A DNA stretch of 5,941 nt. Origin: an uncultured Cyanobium sp. (lineage in GTDB: Bacteria > Cyanobacteriota > Cyanobacteriia > PCC-6307 > Cyanobiaceae). The stretch lies in assembly GCA_937919075.1 (NCBI GenBank), contig CALFOF010000288.1, forward strand, positions 1 to 5,941, given 5' to 3'. The notes under the pieces were generated by a model that had not been told where the DNA came from, did not search any database, and saw nothing but the letters and a program-made list of their open reading frames with translations. Of this stretch, positions 1 to 5,634 are shown piece by piece. A program made the translations under genes and the position numbers. How positions within the stretch are numbered: the first letter of the stretch is position 1; every line of letters starts with the position of its first letter.

Positions 1-2007
1 AGCAACAACCTCGATGAATTCTTCATGGTGAGGGTGGCCTCGCTGAAGTCCCAGCTGGAGGCCGGGGTCGACACGCTCAGCGACGACGGCCGCACCCCGA
101 AGCAGCAGCTGCAGGCCATTCAGGAGCGGCTGCGGCCGCTTTTGGAGCAGCAGCAGGCGCACTATCGCGGCCATATGAAGAGCAGCCTGGCGGAGCACGG
201 CGTGCACCTGCTCGATTACCAGCGGCTCAACAAGGCTCAGAAACAGTGGGCCGACGACTACTTCAAGACGGCAATCTTCCCGGTGCTCACCCCCTTGGCG
301 GTGGATCCGGCTCACCCGTTCCCGTTCATGAGCAACCTGAGCCTGAACGTGGCGGCGTTGGTTCGCGACCCCGACACCGGCCAGCAGCAGTTCGCCCGGG
401 TGAAGGTGCCGCAGAAGAGCTTGCCGCGCTTTGTGGAGATTCCCACCGAGCTCAGCGGCCGCAACGCCAAGGATGTGGTGTTCTGCGCCGTGCCGCTCGA
501 GCAGGTGGTGGCCTTCAACCTGCAGCTGCTGTTCCCCGGCATGACGATCGAGGGGCACTACTTCTTCCGCATCACCCGCGACGCCGACCTCGAACTGCGG
601 GATCTGGAGGCGGACGATCTGATGGAGGCGCTGCAGGAAGGCCTGCGCAAGCGGCGGCGGGGCGGCGAGGTGGTGCGCCTCGAAGTGGCCGATGAGATGC
701 CCGCGGAAATGGTGGAGCAGCTTGTGGAAGCCACCGATGTGGAGCCGGAAGACCTTTACCAGATCAATGGCCCTCTGGGCCTCGACGACCTGATGAGCCT
801 GCTGGCCATTCCCCTGCCCCAGCTCAAGGACAAGCCGCACATCGGCCGCACCAACGCGGCGTTGGCGCGCACCCAGAAAAGCCGTCTGGAGGATGGCTCG
901 CTCAAGGCGGAAGACTTCCAGAGCATCTTCGCGGTGCTGCGCCGCAACGATGTGCTGCTGCACCACCCCTACGACCTGTTCGCCACCTCGGTGGAGGAAT
1001 TCATCAACCAGGCCGCCGATGACCCCTCGGTGCTGGCGATCAAGATGACCCTCTACCGCACCTCCAAGAATTCGCCGATCATCCTGGCGCTGATCCGGGC
1101 GGCCGAAAACGGCAAGCAGGTGATGGCGCTGGTGGAGCTCAAGGCCCGCTTCGACGAGGACAACAACATCCAGTGGGCCCGCCAGCTGGAGCGCTCCGGT
1201 GTGCACGTGGTGTATGGGGTGCTCGGCCTCAAGACCCACACCAAGATCATGCTGGTGGTGCGCAAGGAGAAGGAGCGGTTGCGCAGCTACGTGCACATCG
1301 GCACCGGCAACTACAACTCCAAAACCTCCAGCCTCTACACCGACATCGGCCTGCTGTCGGCGAACGAGGAGCTGGGCAAGGATCTGGTGGAGTTGTTCAA
1401 CTACCTCACCGGCTTCTCCAAGCAGCAGAGCTTCCGCCGCCTGCTGGTGGCGCCGGTCACGCTGCGCAAGGGCATGGAGGGGCTGATTCAACGGGAGATC
1501 GACCATGCCCGCGCCGGCCTCGGCGGCTCGATTCGGGCAAAAATGAATTCGCTGGTGGATCCGCCGATCATCGCCTTGCTCTATGCGGCCTCCCAGGCCG
1601 GGGTCACGATCGAACTGCTGATCCGCGGCATGTGCAGCCTGCGGCCCGGTGTACCCGGTGTGAGCGACAACATCAAAGTGGTGAGCGTGATTGGGCGGTT
1701 CCTGGAGCACTCCCGCCTGTTCCGCTTTGCCAATGCCGGTGAGCCGGAAATGTATTTCGGCAGCGCCGACTGGATGCCTCGCAACCTTGATCGCCGGGTG
1801 GAAGCAGTGGCGCCGGTGAAGGATCCAGCCCACCAGCTGTTGCTCGAGCGCCTGCTCGATACGTACTTCAACGACAACGTCGCCGCCTGGGACATGCAAC
1901 CCGACGGCACCTTCATCCAGCGGCAGGCGGAAGGGGAGGAGCATTGCGCCCAGCGCGATCTGATCAACGGCTGGCGCACCGCGCTGCAACCGGCAGCCAT
2001 CGCCTGA
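1..2007 (+). CDS. ppk1: Polyphosphate kinase 1, 5'-truncated by window edge
   Basis: Polyphosphate kinase reversibly transfers the gamma phosphate of ATP onto growing inorganic polyphosphate, a phosphate and energy store. The frame is open from base 1 (SNNLDEFFMVRVA), which is the conserved block near the start of PPK1. About 40 N-terminal residues are therefore off the left edge, and the ATG at 25 is internal. The visible 668 residues carry the usual PPK1 landmarks: LYRTSKNSP near residue 351, KARFDEDNNIQWARQLE near 381, GLKTHTK near 410, VHIGTGNYNSKTSSLYTD near 431 and RFLEHSR near 567. His413 in THTK and His570 in FLEH sit where E. coli PPK has the autophosphorylated His435 and the second catalytic His592. 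Both PLD-like halves of the catalytic core are intact. The gene ends normally with TGA. I see no frameshift or missing key residue. Confidence 0.97.
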   Translation, partial: SNNLDEFFMVRVASLKSQLEAGVDTLSDDGRTPKQQLQAIQERLRPLLEQQQAHYRGHMKSSLAEHGVHLLDYQRLNKAQKQWADDYFKTAIFPVLTPLAVDPAHPFPFMSNLSLNVAALVRDPDTGQQQFARVKVPQKSLPRFVEIPTELSGRNAKDVVFCAVPLEQVVAFNLQLLFPGMTIEGHYFFRITRDADLELRDLEADDLMEALQEGLRKRRRGGEVVRLEVADEMPAEMVEQLVEATDVEPEDLYQINGPLGLDDLMSLLAIPLPQLKDKPHIGRTNAALARTQKSRLEDGSLKAEDFQSIFAVLRRNDVLLHHPYDLFATSVEEFINQAADDPSVLAIKMTLYRTSKNSPIILALIRAAENGKQVMALVELKARFDEDNNIQWARQLERSGVHVVYGVLGLKTHTKIMLVVRKEKERLRSYVHIGTGNYNSKTSSLYTDIGLLSANEELGKDLVELFNYLTGFSKQQSFRRLLVAPVTLRKGMEGLIQREIDHARAGLGGSIRAKMNSLVDPPIIALLYAASQAGVTIELLIRGMCSLRPGVPGVSDNIKVVSVIGRFLEHSRLFRFANAGEPEMYFGSADWMPRNLDRRVEAVAPVKDPAHQLLLERLLDTYFNDNVAAWDMQPDGTFIQRQAEGEEHCAQRDLINGWRTALQPAAIA

Positions 2008-2010
2008 GCC

Positions 2011-2030
2011 TGGGTCTGGGTCTGGGTCTG
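2011..2030. repeat. Short tandem repeat TGGGTC, 3.3 copies
   Basis: Three perfect copies of the hexamer TGGGTC plus a partial TG begin four bases after the ppk1 stop codon. The repeat is outside any supported gene. It could vary by slippage without affecting protein. It does not form a terminator, and no clear intrinsic terminator for ppk1 was found between 2008 and 2140. Confidence 0.8.
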
Positions 2031-2190
2031 CGACTTTTCGCACAGCCGGGCGGCCGCCTCGCAGCGGCTGCCGCACATTGCAGCAGCGCAGCCCTTCATC
2101 GCCAAATCAACAACCCAACAGCGGTACGGCCGTCGAATAATTCAGAAATGAAGATGTGACCACTTATTTGTGGCAAAAGTAACCGAATCA

Positions 2191-2222
2191 TTACCCTTTC
2201 ATCGGTAAGTCTCTGCTATGTT
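2191..2222 (+). promoter_or_regulatory. Probable promoter of the sigma factor gene with an upstream palindrome
   Basis: The stretch from about 2130 to 2235 is clearly AT-richer than the flanking genes. An extended -10 element, TGC-TATGTT (2214-2222), would start transcription around 2229, giving a leader of about 20 bases before the AGGAGG. No convincing -35 box sits 16-18 bases upstream. Instead there is an inverted repeat TTACC-N8-GGTAA (2191-2208), where an activator could bind. A GTAA at 2179 repeats the same half-site. The -10 assignment is by eye and the regulator is unknown. Confidence 0.4.
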
Positions 2223-2237
2223 CCGGCTACAACTAGC

Positions 2238-2243
2238 AGGAGG
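2238..2243 (+). promoter_or_regulatory. Strong Shine-Dalgarno of the sigma factor gene
   Basis: A perfect AGGAGG lies 8 bases before ATG 2252 and 5 bases before an adjacent in-frame GTG at 2249. The spacing favours the ATG, though either codon could be used. The difference is one residue. Confidence 0.8.
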
Positions 2244-2251
2244 CCGAGGTG

Positions 2252-3229
2252 ATGGGGACACCTCCGCGATCCACATCTGCGGCTGCGGCTGCGGGCGGCG
2301 GCGTCAAGCCACCGCCACGGGTGGGTCAACAGCGGTCCAGTGGGCGCTTGAGCGTCGATTCGATCGGCTGGTATCTGAGCAACATCGGCCGTGTACCACT
2401 TCTCACGGCGGCTGAAGAAATTGAGCTGGCGCATCACGTACAGGGGATGAAACGCCTGCTCGAATTGCCCGCCGATAGCCTCACCGTGCGGCAGCGGCAC
2501 CAGATCCGCATGGGCACCCGCGCCCGCGACCGGATGATGGCCGCCAACCTGCGGCTGGTGGTCAGCGTGGCCAAGAAGTACCAGAACCAGGGCCTTGAGC
2601 TGCTGGATCTGGTGCAGGAAGGGGCGATCGGCCTGGAGCGCGCCGTCGGCAAGTTCGATCCAGCCATGGGCTACAAGTTTTCCACCTATGCCTATTGGTG
2701 GATCCGCCAGGGCATGACCCGGGCGATCGACAACAGCGCCCGCACGATCCGGTTGCCAATCCACGTCTCCGAGAAGCTCTCGAAGATGCGGCGCATCACC
2801 CGGGAGCTCTCGCACCGCTTCGGCCGCCAGCCCAACCGGCTGGAGCTGGCCCATGCCATGGGCATGGAGCCCCGCGACCTGGAGGAGCTGATCGCCCAGA
2901 GCGCACCCTGCGCCTCCCTCGACGCCCACGCCCGCGGCGAGGAAGACCGCAGCACCCTGGGTGAGCTGATCGCCGATCCGGCCAGCCACGAGCCCATGGA
3001 TCACATGGACCGCAGCCTGCAGAAGGAGCACCTGGGGGCCTGGCTGTCCCAGCTCAATGAGCGCGAGCAGAAAATCCTCAAGCTGCGTTTCGGCCTGGAG
3101 GGCTCCGAGCCGCTCACGCTCGCCGAGATCGGCCGCACCATTAATGTGTCGCGCGAACGGGTGCGCCAGCTGGAAGCCAAGGCGATCATGAAGCTGCGGC
3201 TGATGAGCAACTTCCACCAGGCCGCCTGA
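2252..3229 (+). CDS. Group 2 RNA polymerase sigma factor (sigma-70, RpoD/SigA-like)
   Basis: This is a 325-residue sigma-70 factor that directs RNA polymerase to promoters. A low-complexity Ser/Ala/Gly/Pro head (residues 1-33) replaces region 1.1. Region 1.2 follows at about 34-65 (SVDSIGWYLSNIGRVPLL). Region 2 spans about 92-165, with NLRLVVSVAKKYQNQG, the DLVQEG core-binding segment, the FSTYAYWWIRQ melting segment and -10 recognition RAIDNSARTIRLP. Region 3 spans about 170-245. Region 4 ends with the -35-binding helix-turn-helix LTLAEIGRTINVSRERVRQLEAK (about 288-310). The near-complete match to primary sigma in regions 2.4 and 4.2, with no region 1.1 and a short length, points to a cyanobacterial group 2 factor (SigB/C/D/E type). 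Such factors are nonessential and tied to stress, light or nitrogen responses. Which one it is cannot be told from sequence alone, so no symbol is given. The phytol kinase gene follows after 5 bases. Confidence 0.93.
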   Translation: MGTPPRSTSAAAAAGGGVKPPPRVGQQRSSGRLSVDSIGWYLSNIGRVPLLTAAEEIELAHHVQGMKRLLELPADSLTVRQRHQIRMGTRARDRMMAANLRLVVSVAKKYQNQGLELLDLVQEGAIGLERAVGKFDPAMGYKFSTYAYWWIRQGMTRAIDNSARTIRLPIHVSEKLSKMRRITRELSHRFGRQPNRLELAHAMGMEPRDLEELIAQSAPCASLDAHARGEEDRSTLGELIADPASHEPMDHMDRSLQKEHLGAWLSQLNEREQKILKLRFGLEGSEPLTLAEIGRTINVSRERVRQLEAKAIMKLRLMSNFHQAA

Positions 3230-3234
3230 GGCCC

Positions 3235-3942
3235 TTGGCGCTGCCGCTCTGGTGGGAGGGGCTGGGTGAACAATGGCGGCAGGCTCTCGGGGTCGCCGCC
3301 GTTCTGCTCTGGCTGGCATTGGTGGTGCTGCTGGCGCTGCAGACCAGGGCGCACTGGCCGCAGCGGCCGGAGTGGAGCCGCAAGGTGCTGCACATCGGCA
3401 CCGGCCCGGTGGTGCTGATCGCCTGGGGGCTGGGAATCGAGCGTTGGATCGCCCTGCCGGCGGCGGCGGTGGTCACCGTGGCAGCGGCGCTCAACCACCG
3501 CTTCCGCCTGCTGCCGGCGGTGGAGGACGTGGGCCGCGCCAGCTACGGCACCGTGGCCTACGGCGCCGCCATCACCACATTGATGGCACTGTTCTGGCCG
3601 CAGCGGAGTGATGCGGTAGCTGCCGGGGTGCTGGTGATGGCCTGCGGCGATGGCCTGGCGGGCCTGCTGGGGGCCTCGATCGCTTCGCCGAGCTGGACGA
3701 TCGCCGGCCAGCGCAAATCGCTGCTGGGCACCGCCACGATGGGGCTGGTGAGCCTGGGGGTGCTGGTGGCGCTGCGGCTGGCCCTGCCGGCGGGCGGCGG
3801 GCTGGGCCCATCGCTGCCGGCGCTGGTGGCAATCGCGGTGGCGGCGATGCTGCTGGAGCAGTTCGCCCTGCTGGGCATCGACAACCTGGCCGTGCCGGTG
3901 GCGGTGGGCCTGCTCTGGGCACTGCTCGGCGCTCAGACCTGA
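3235..3942 (+). CDS. Phytol kinase / dolichol kinase family membrane protein
   Basis: This is a 235-residue, very hydrophobic protein with about six membrane segments (roughly 17-36, 57-67, 72-87, 104-121, 163-184 and 195-232). Family signatures are RKVLHIGTGPVV (49-60), RASYGTVAYG (101-110), the polar MACGDGLAGLLG (135-146) and GQRKSLLGTATMG (158-170). These are typical of the CTP-dependent kinases that include plant VTE5 and its cyanobacterial homologues. They phosphorylate phytol freed from chlorophyll, feeding tocopherol and phylloquinone synthesis. A phosphatidate cytidylyltransferase-like or other polyprenol kinase role cannot be excluded. The start is uncertain. TTG 3235 is taken because no ATG or GTG precedes the first membrane segment and the next GTGs would cut into it. 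A GAGG overlapping the sigma stop codon is only 3 bases away, so translation may be coupled to the sigma gene. The 3' end overlaps the opposing gene by 10 bases. Confidence 0.82.
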   Translation: MALPLWWEGLGEQWRQALGVAAVLLWLALVVLLALQTRAHWPQRPEWSRKVLHIGTGPVVLIAWGLGIERWIALPAAAVVTVAAALNHRFRLLPAVEDVGRASYGTVAYGAAITTLMALFWPQRSDAVAAGVLVMACGDGLAGLLGASIASPSWTIAGQRKSLLGTATMGLVSLGVLVALRLALPAGGGLGPSLPALVAIAVAAMLLEQFALLGIDNLAVPVAVGLLWALLGAQT

Positions 3943-4274
3943 AGCATGCGCTCGCAGCGGTGGCGCCAGTCGTCGCGGGTGCCCAGGCCCGCCACGATCA
4001 GCCGATCGCTGGGCTCCTCCCGCAACCGCAGCTGCCACTGGCGGATCACCTCGGCGCGCTCCATCCACACGTTCAACACGGTGCGCTGGATGCCTTCAGA
4101 GTCCCAGCCCCGCTGCTGCGAAGAGGCCAGGGCCCAACCGAGCAGGTCATCGAGCTGAAAAGGGCGGAAGCCGGCGAAGACAGGGCCGCTGTGATCGGAA
4201 GCGGAAGATGTCTGCTCCAGATAAAACATCTGCAGCGGTTCTGACAATCCGCAGAATTGCAATAGATAAGACAT
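3933..4274 (-). CDS. Uncharacterised 113-residue protein
   Basis: I do not recognise a family for this small soluble protein, which has no signal peptide or membrane segment. It opens with MSYLLQFCGLSEPLQMFYLE, continues with a polar linker (about 21-30) and PVFAGFRPFQLDDLLGWALASS (31-52), then a charged, Trp/Arg-rich, probably helical C-terminal half (VWMERAEVIRQWQLRLREE, about 69-87). It has one Cys near each end (8 and 107). ATG 4274 is chosen over the in-frame ATG 4337. It has a GGGAAGG-type ribosome site a few bases upstream, and the longer start would run through two palindromes into non-protein-like sequence. Coding is supported by an uninterrupted frame filling the space between two good genes and by plausible protein composition. 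It is transcribed in the same direction as the DAHP synthase gene, 132 bases downstream of it. The spacer holds a CIRCE-like operator, so its own heat-shock-type control is possible. Its 3' end overlaps the phytol kinase gene tail to tail. Confidence 0.75.
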   Translation of the reverse strand: MSYLLQFCGLSEPLQMFYLEQTSSASDHSGPVFAGFRPFQLDDLLGWALASSQQRGWDSEGIQRTVLNVWMERAEVIRQWQLRLREEPSDRLIVAGLGTRDDWRHRCERMLQV

Positions 4275-4304
4275 GCCGCCTTCCCTGCAATGTGGTGAAG
4301 GCAA

Positions 4305-4325
4305 GCTAGAGAGATCCGCTCTAGC
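4305..4325 (-). promoter_or_regulatory. Perfect 7-bp inverted repeat in the leader of the 113-residue protein gene
   Basis: GCTAGAG-N7-CTCTAGC is a perfect palindrome that can form a small hairpin in RNA. It directly abuts the next palindrome (4326-4346) and ends 30 bases before the start codon at 4274. It has no T-run on either side, so it is not an intrinsic terminator. Operator or leader structure are both possible. Confidence 0.5.
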
Positions 4326-4346
4326 AACTGTTCCCACTGAACAGTT
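4326..4346 (-). promoter_or_regulatory. Perfect 8-bp inverted repeat, operator-like
   Basis: AACTGTTC-N5-GAACAGTT is a perfect palindrome. The flanking GCAAC (4324-4328) and GTTGC (4348-4352) give a competing pairing. The GTTC-N5-GAAC core resembles a dimeric repressor site in shape, but it does not match the cyanobacterial LexA consensus, so no regulator is named. Confidence 0.5.
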
Positions 4347-4363
4347 CGTTGCAGAGCATCAAT

Positions 4364-4390
4364 CTGGCACTCGCGATTAGGGAGTGCCAG
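4364..4390 (-). promoter_or_regulatory. CIRCE-like operator (putative HrcA binding site)
   Basis: CTGGCACTC, nine bases, then GAGTGCCAG is a perfect 9-bp inverted repeat with a 9-base spacer. The known HrcA operator CIRCE is TTAGCACTC-N9-GAGTGCTAA. The GCACTC/GAGTGC core, arm length and spacer length all agree, and only two bases per arm differ, symmetrically. It lies 16 bases past the DAHP synthase stop codon and about 90 bases upstream of the 113-residue protein start, on the transcribed strand of that gene. There is no T-run after the repeat on either strand, which argues against a rho-independent terminator. No clear -35/-10 pair was found around it. Role inferred. Confidence 0.6.
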
Positions 4391-4406
4391 CTACACAATC
4401 AGGCGG

Positions 4407-5495
4407 TCAGACCGCTGCCAGCAGCTCGCCGCTGGGCGCATGGCGCTGGGCCTCCGTCATCGCTTCGGCCAGCTCGGCGAGCACCGTGCGGGTGGTGTCG
4501 AGGTCGATGCAGGCATCGGTGATGCTCTGGCCGTAGGTGAGCTGGGAGAGATCGGCCGGGATCTTCTGGTTGCCCGCCACCAGGTGGCTTTCGATCATCA
4601 CACCCATCACCGGGCAGGCGGCCTGGCGCAGCTGCTCACCCACCTGGACCAGCACCTGGCCCTGCAGGCGGTAGTCCTTGTTGGAGTTGCCGTGGCTGCA
4701 ATCCACCATCAGCCGCGCCGGCAGGCCGGCCTTGGCGAGCGAGGCCGCCGCCGCCGCCACCGCTTCCGGGTGGTAGTTGCTGCCGCCCTTGCCGCCGCGC
4801 AGCACCAGGTGGCCATCGGGGTTGCCGGTGGTGGACACGATCGCCGCATGGCCCTGGCGGCTGATGCCAAGAAAATGGTGCGGGCGGGCGGCCGCCTCCA
4901 TGGCGTTGATCGCCGTCATGGCGCTGCCATCGGTGCCGTTCTTGAAGCCGATCGGCATCGACAGGCCCGAGGCCATCTCGCGGTGCGTCTGGCTTTCGGT
5001 GGTGCGGGCACCGATCGCCGTCCAGCTGATCAGATCGGCGATGTACTGGGGCACCACCGGATCAAGCAACTCAGTGGCGGCGGGCAGGCCGAGCTCGGCG
5101 AGATGGAGCAGCAGGCTGCGCGCCAGGCGCAGGCCGGTGTTGATGTCGTAGCTGCTGTCGAGGTGGGGATCGTTGATCAGCCCCTTCCAGCCCACGGTGG
5201 TGCGCGGCTTCTCGAAGTACACCCGCATCACGATCTCGAGCTGATCGAGGTGCTCGGCCCGCACCTTGGCGATGGCGGCGGCGTACTCCTGGGCGGCTGT
5301 CACGTCGTGGACGGAGCAGGGCCCCACGATCACCAGCAGGCGTGAATCACGGCCGTGCAGGATCGCCTTGATGCGCTCGCGGGCGCCGGCCACCACCGCC
5401 GCCGCCGCTTCGCCGAGGGGCAGCTCCCGGTGCAACACCGCCGGCGCCACCAGCGGCCGGGTCTCCACCACATGGAGGTCGGAGGTGGGGATCAT
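4407..5495 (-). CDS. aroG: 3-deoxy-7-phosphoheptulonate (DAHP) synthase, class I (AroG/AroF/AroH type)
   Basis: This enzyme condenses phosphoenolpyruvate with erythrose 4-phosphate to give DAHP, the first step of the shikimate pathway to aromatic amino acids and, in cyanobacteria, plastoquinone and tocopherol head groups. The 362 residues match the E. coli AroG/F/H family end to end: GPCSVHD (58-64), RVYFEKPRTTVGWKGL (91-106), DSSYDINTGLRLAR (113-126), GARTTESQTHREMASGLS (162-179), GFKNGTDG (183-190), DCSHGN (265-270), GVMIESHLVAGNQ (298-310) and YGQSITDACI (321-330). The metal ligands Cys60, His268, Glu302 and Asp327 are all present. ATG 5495 (MIPTSDLHVVETRPL) is chosen because it gives the normal family length. 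An upstream ATG at 5582 would add 29 Arg/Ala-rich residues without homology. No good ribosome site precedes 5495. This class is usually feedback-inhibited by one aromatic amino acid, but which one is not evident, so the symbol marks the family and not the isoenzyme. acnB is divergent. Confidence 0.95.
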   Translation of the reverse strand: MIPTSDLHVVETRPLVAPAVLHRELPLGEAAAAVVAGARERIKAILHGRDSRLLVIVGPCSVHDVTAAQEYAAAIAKVRAEHLDQLEIVMRVYFEKPRTTVGWKGLINDPHLDSSYDINTGLRLARSLLLHLAELGLPAATELLDPVVPQYIADLISWTAIGARTTESQTHREMASGLSMPIGFKNGTDGSAMTAINAMEAAARPHHFLGISRQGHAAIVSTTGNPDGHLVLRGGKGGSNYHPEAVAAAAASLAKAGLPARLMVDCSHGNSNKDYRLQGQVLVQVGEQLRQAACPVMGVMIESHLVAGNQKIPADLSQLTYGQSITDACIDLDTTRTVLAELAEAMTEAQRHAPSGELLAAV

Positions 5496-5535
5496 GGCGG
5501 CAGGCGGAAGGGCGCTGAAGATCCACCCTAGAAGC

Positions 5536-5575
5536 CGGCTGCAACGGCGCCGAACCCGCCACCGTTCTGCAGCCG
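5536..5575 (-). promoter_or_regulatory. GC-rich stem-loop in the DAHP synthase leader
   Basis: CGGCTGC-AACGG (5536-5547) can pair with CCGTT (5562-5566) and GCAGCCG (5569-5575), giving a 12-bp stem with a 2-base bulge and a 14-base loop. It lies 41-80 bases upstream of the DAHP synthase start, within the divergent spacer. It could be an mRNA leader structure or a protein site. In DNA this GC-rich a chance origin is possible. Confidence 0.4.
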
Positions 5576-5586
5576 ATGCCACCGTT
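5558..5586. repeat. 9-bp direct repeat GCCACCGTT, 20 bp apart
   Basis: GCCACCGTT occurs at 5558-5566 and again at 5578-5586, a start-to-start spacing of 20 bp, close to two helical turns. It sits between the divergent DAHP synthase and acnB genes, so both copies would face the same side of the DNA for a regulator. The first copy overlaps the stem-loop at 5536-5575. No known regulator matches. Confidence 0.4.
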
Positions 5587-5634
5587 GGCGGTCCGGCGGC
5601 CGCAAAGAATGGAGACCTCCCGTACGTTCAAGGG

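Noticed and set aside
2179..2194. Possible NtcA site GTA...TAC upstream of the sigma gene
   Set aside because: The spacing is GTA-N10-TAC, whereas NtcA sites need GTA-N8-TAC.
2216..3319. 367-residue open frame on - covering the sigma factor gene
   Set aside because: It is the antisense shadow of an unmistakable sigma-70 gene. The composition is low-complexity and there is no supported start or ribosome site.
3001..4068. 355-residue open frame on - across the sigma and phytol kinase genes
   Set aside because: The translation is extremely rich in Gln, His, Arg and Pro and runs across two real genes on the other strand. It is a GC-rich artefact.
4326..4346. LexA box in the AACTGTTC/GAACAGTT palindrome
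   Set aside because: The half-sites and spacing do not fit the cyanobacterial LexA pattern (GTAC-type half-sites) or the Bacillus-type GAAC-N4-GTTC.
4364..4390. Reading the perfect hairpin as a rho-independent terminator of the DAHP synthase gene
   Set aside because: Neither strand has a T-run after the stem, and the arms and 9-base spacer match CIRCE. A terminator role is not fully excluded but is the weaker reading.
4403..4415. Palindrome GCGGTC-A-GACCGC at the DAHP synthase stop codon
   Set aside because: The single central base leaves no room for a full RNA loop, and the sequence is mostly coding. Probably chance in GC-rich DNA.
4440..5345. 301-residue open frame on + opposite the DAHP synthase gene
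   Set aside because: It is antisense to a clear, complete enzyme. Its Gly/Ala/His/Arg-rich translation is typical of GC-rich shadow frames, and it has no domain I recognise.
5347..5631. 94-residue open frame on - upstream of and overlapping the DAHP synthase start
   Set aside because: It is in a different frame from the enzyme, mostly overlaps its coding region, and has a Gly/Arg/Pro-rich translation without recognisable features.
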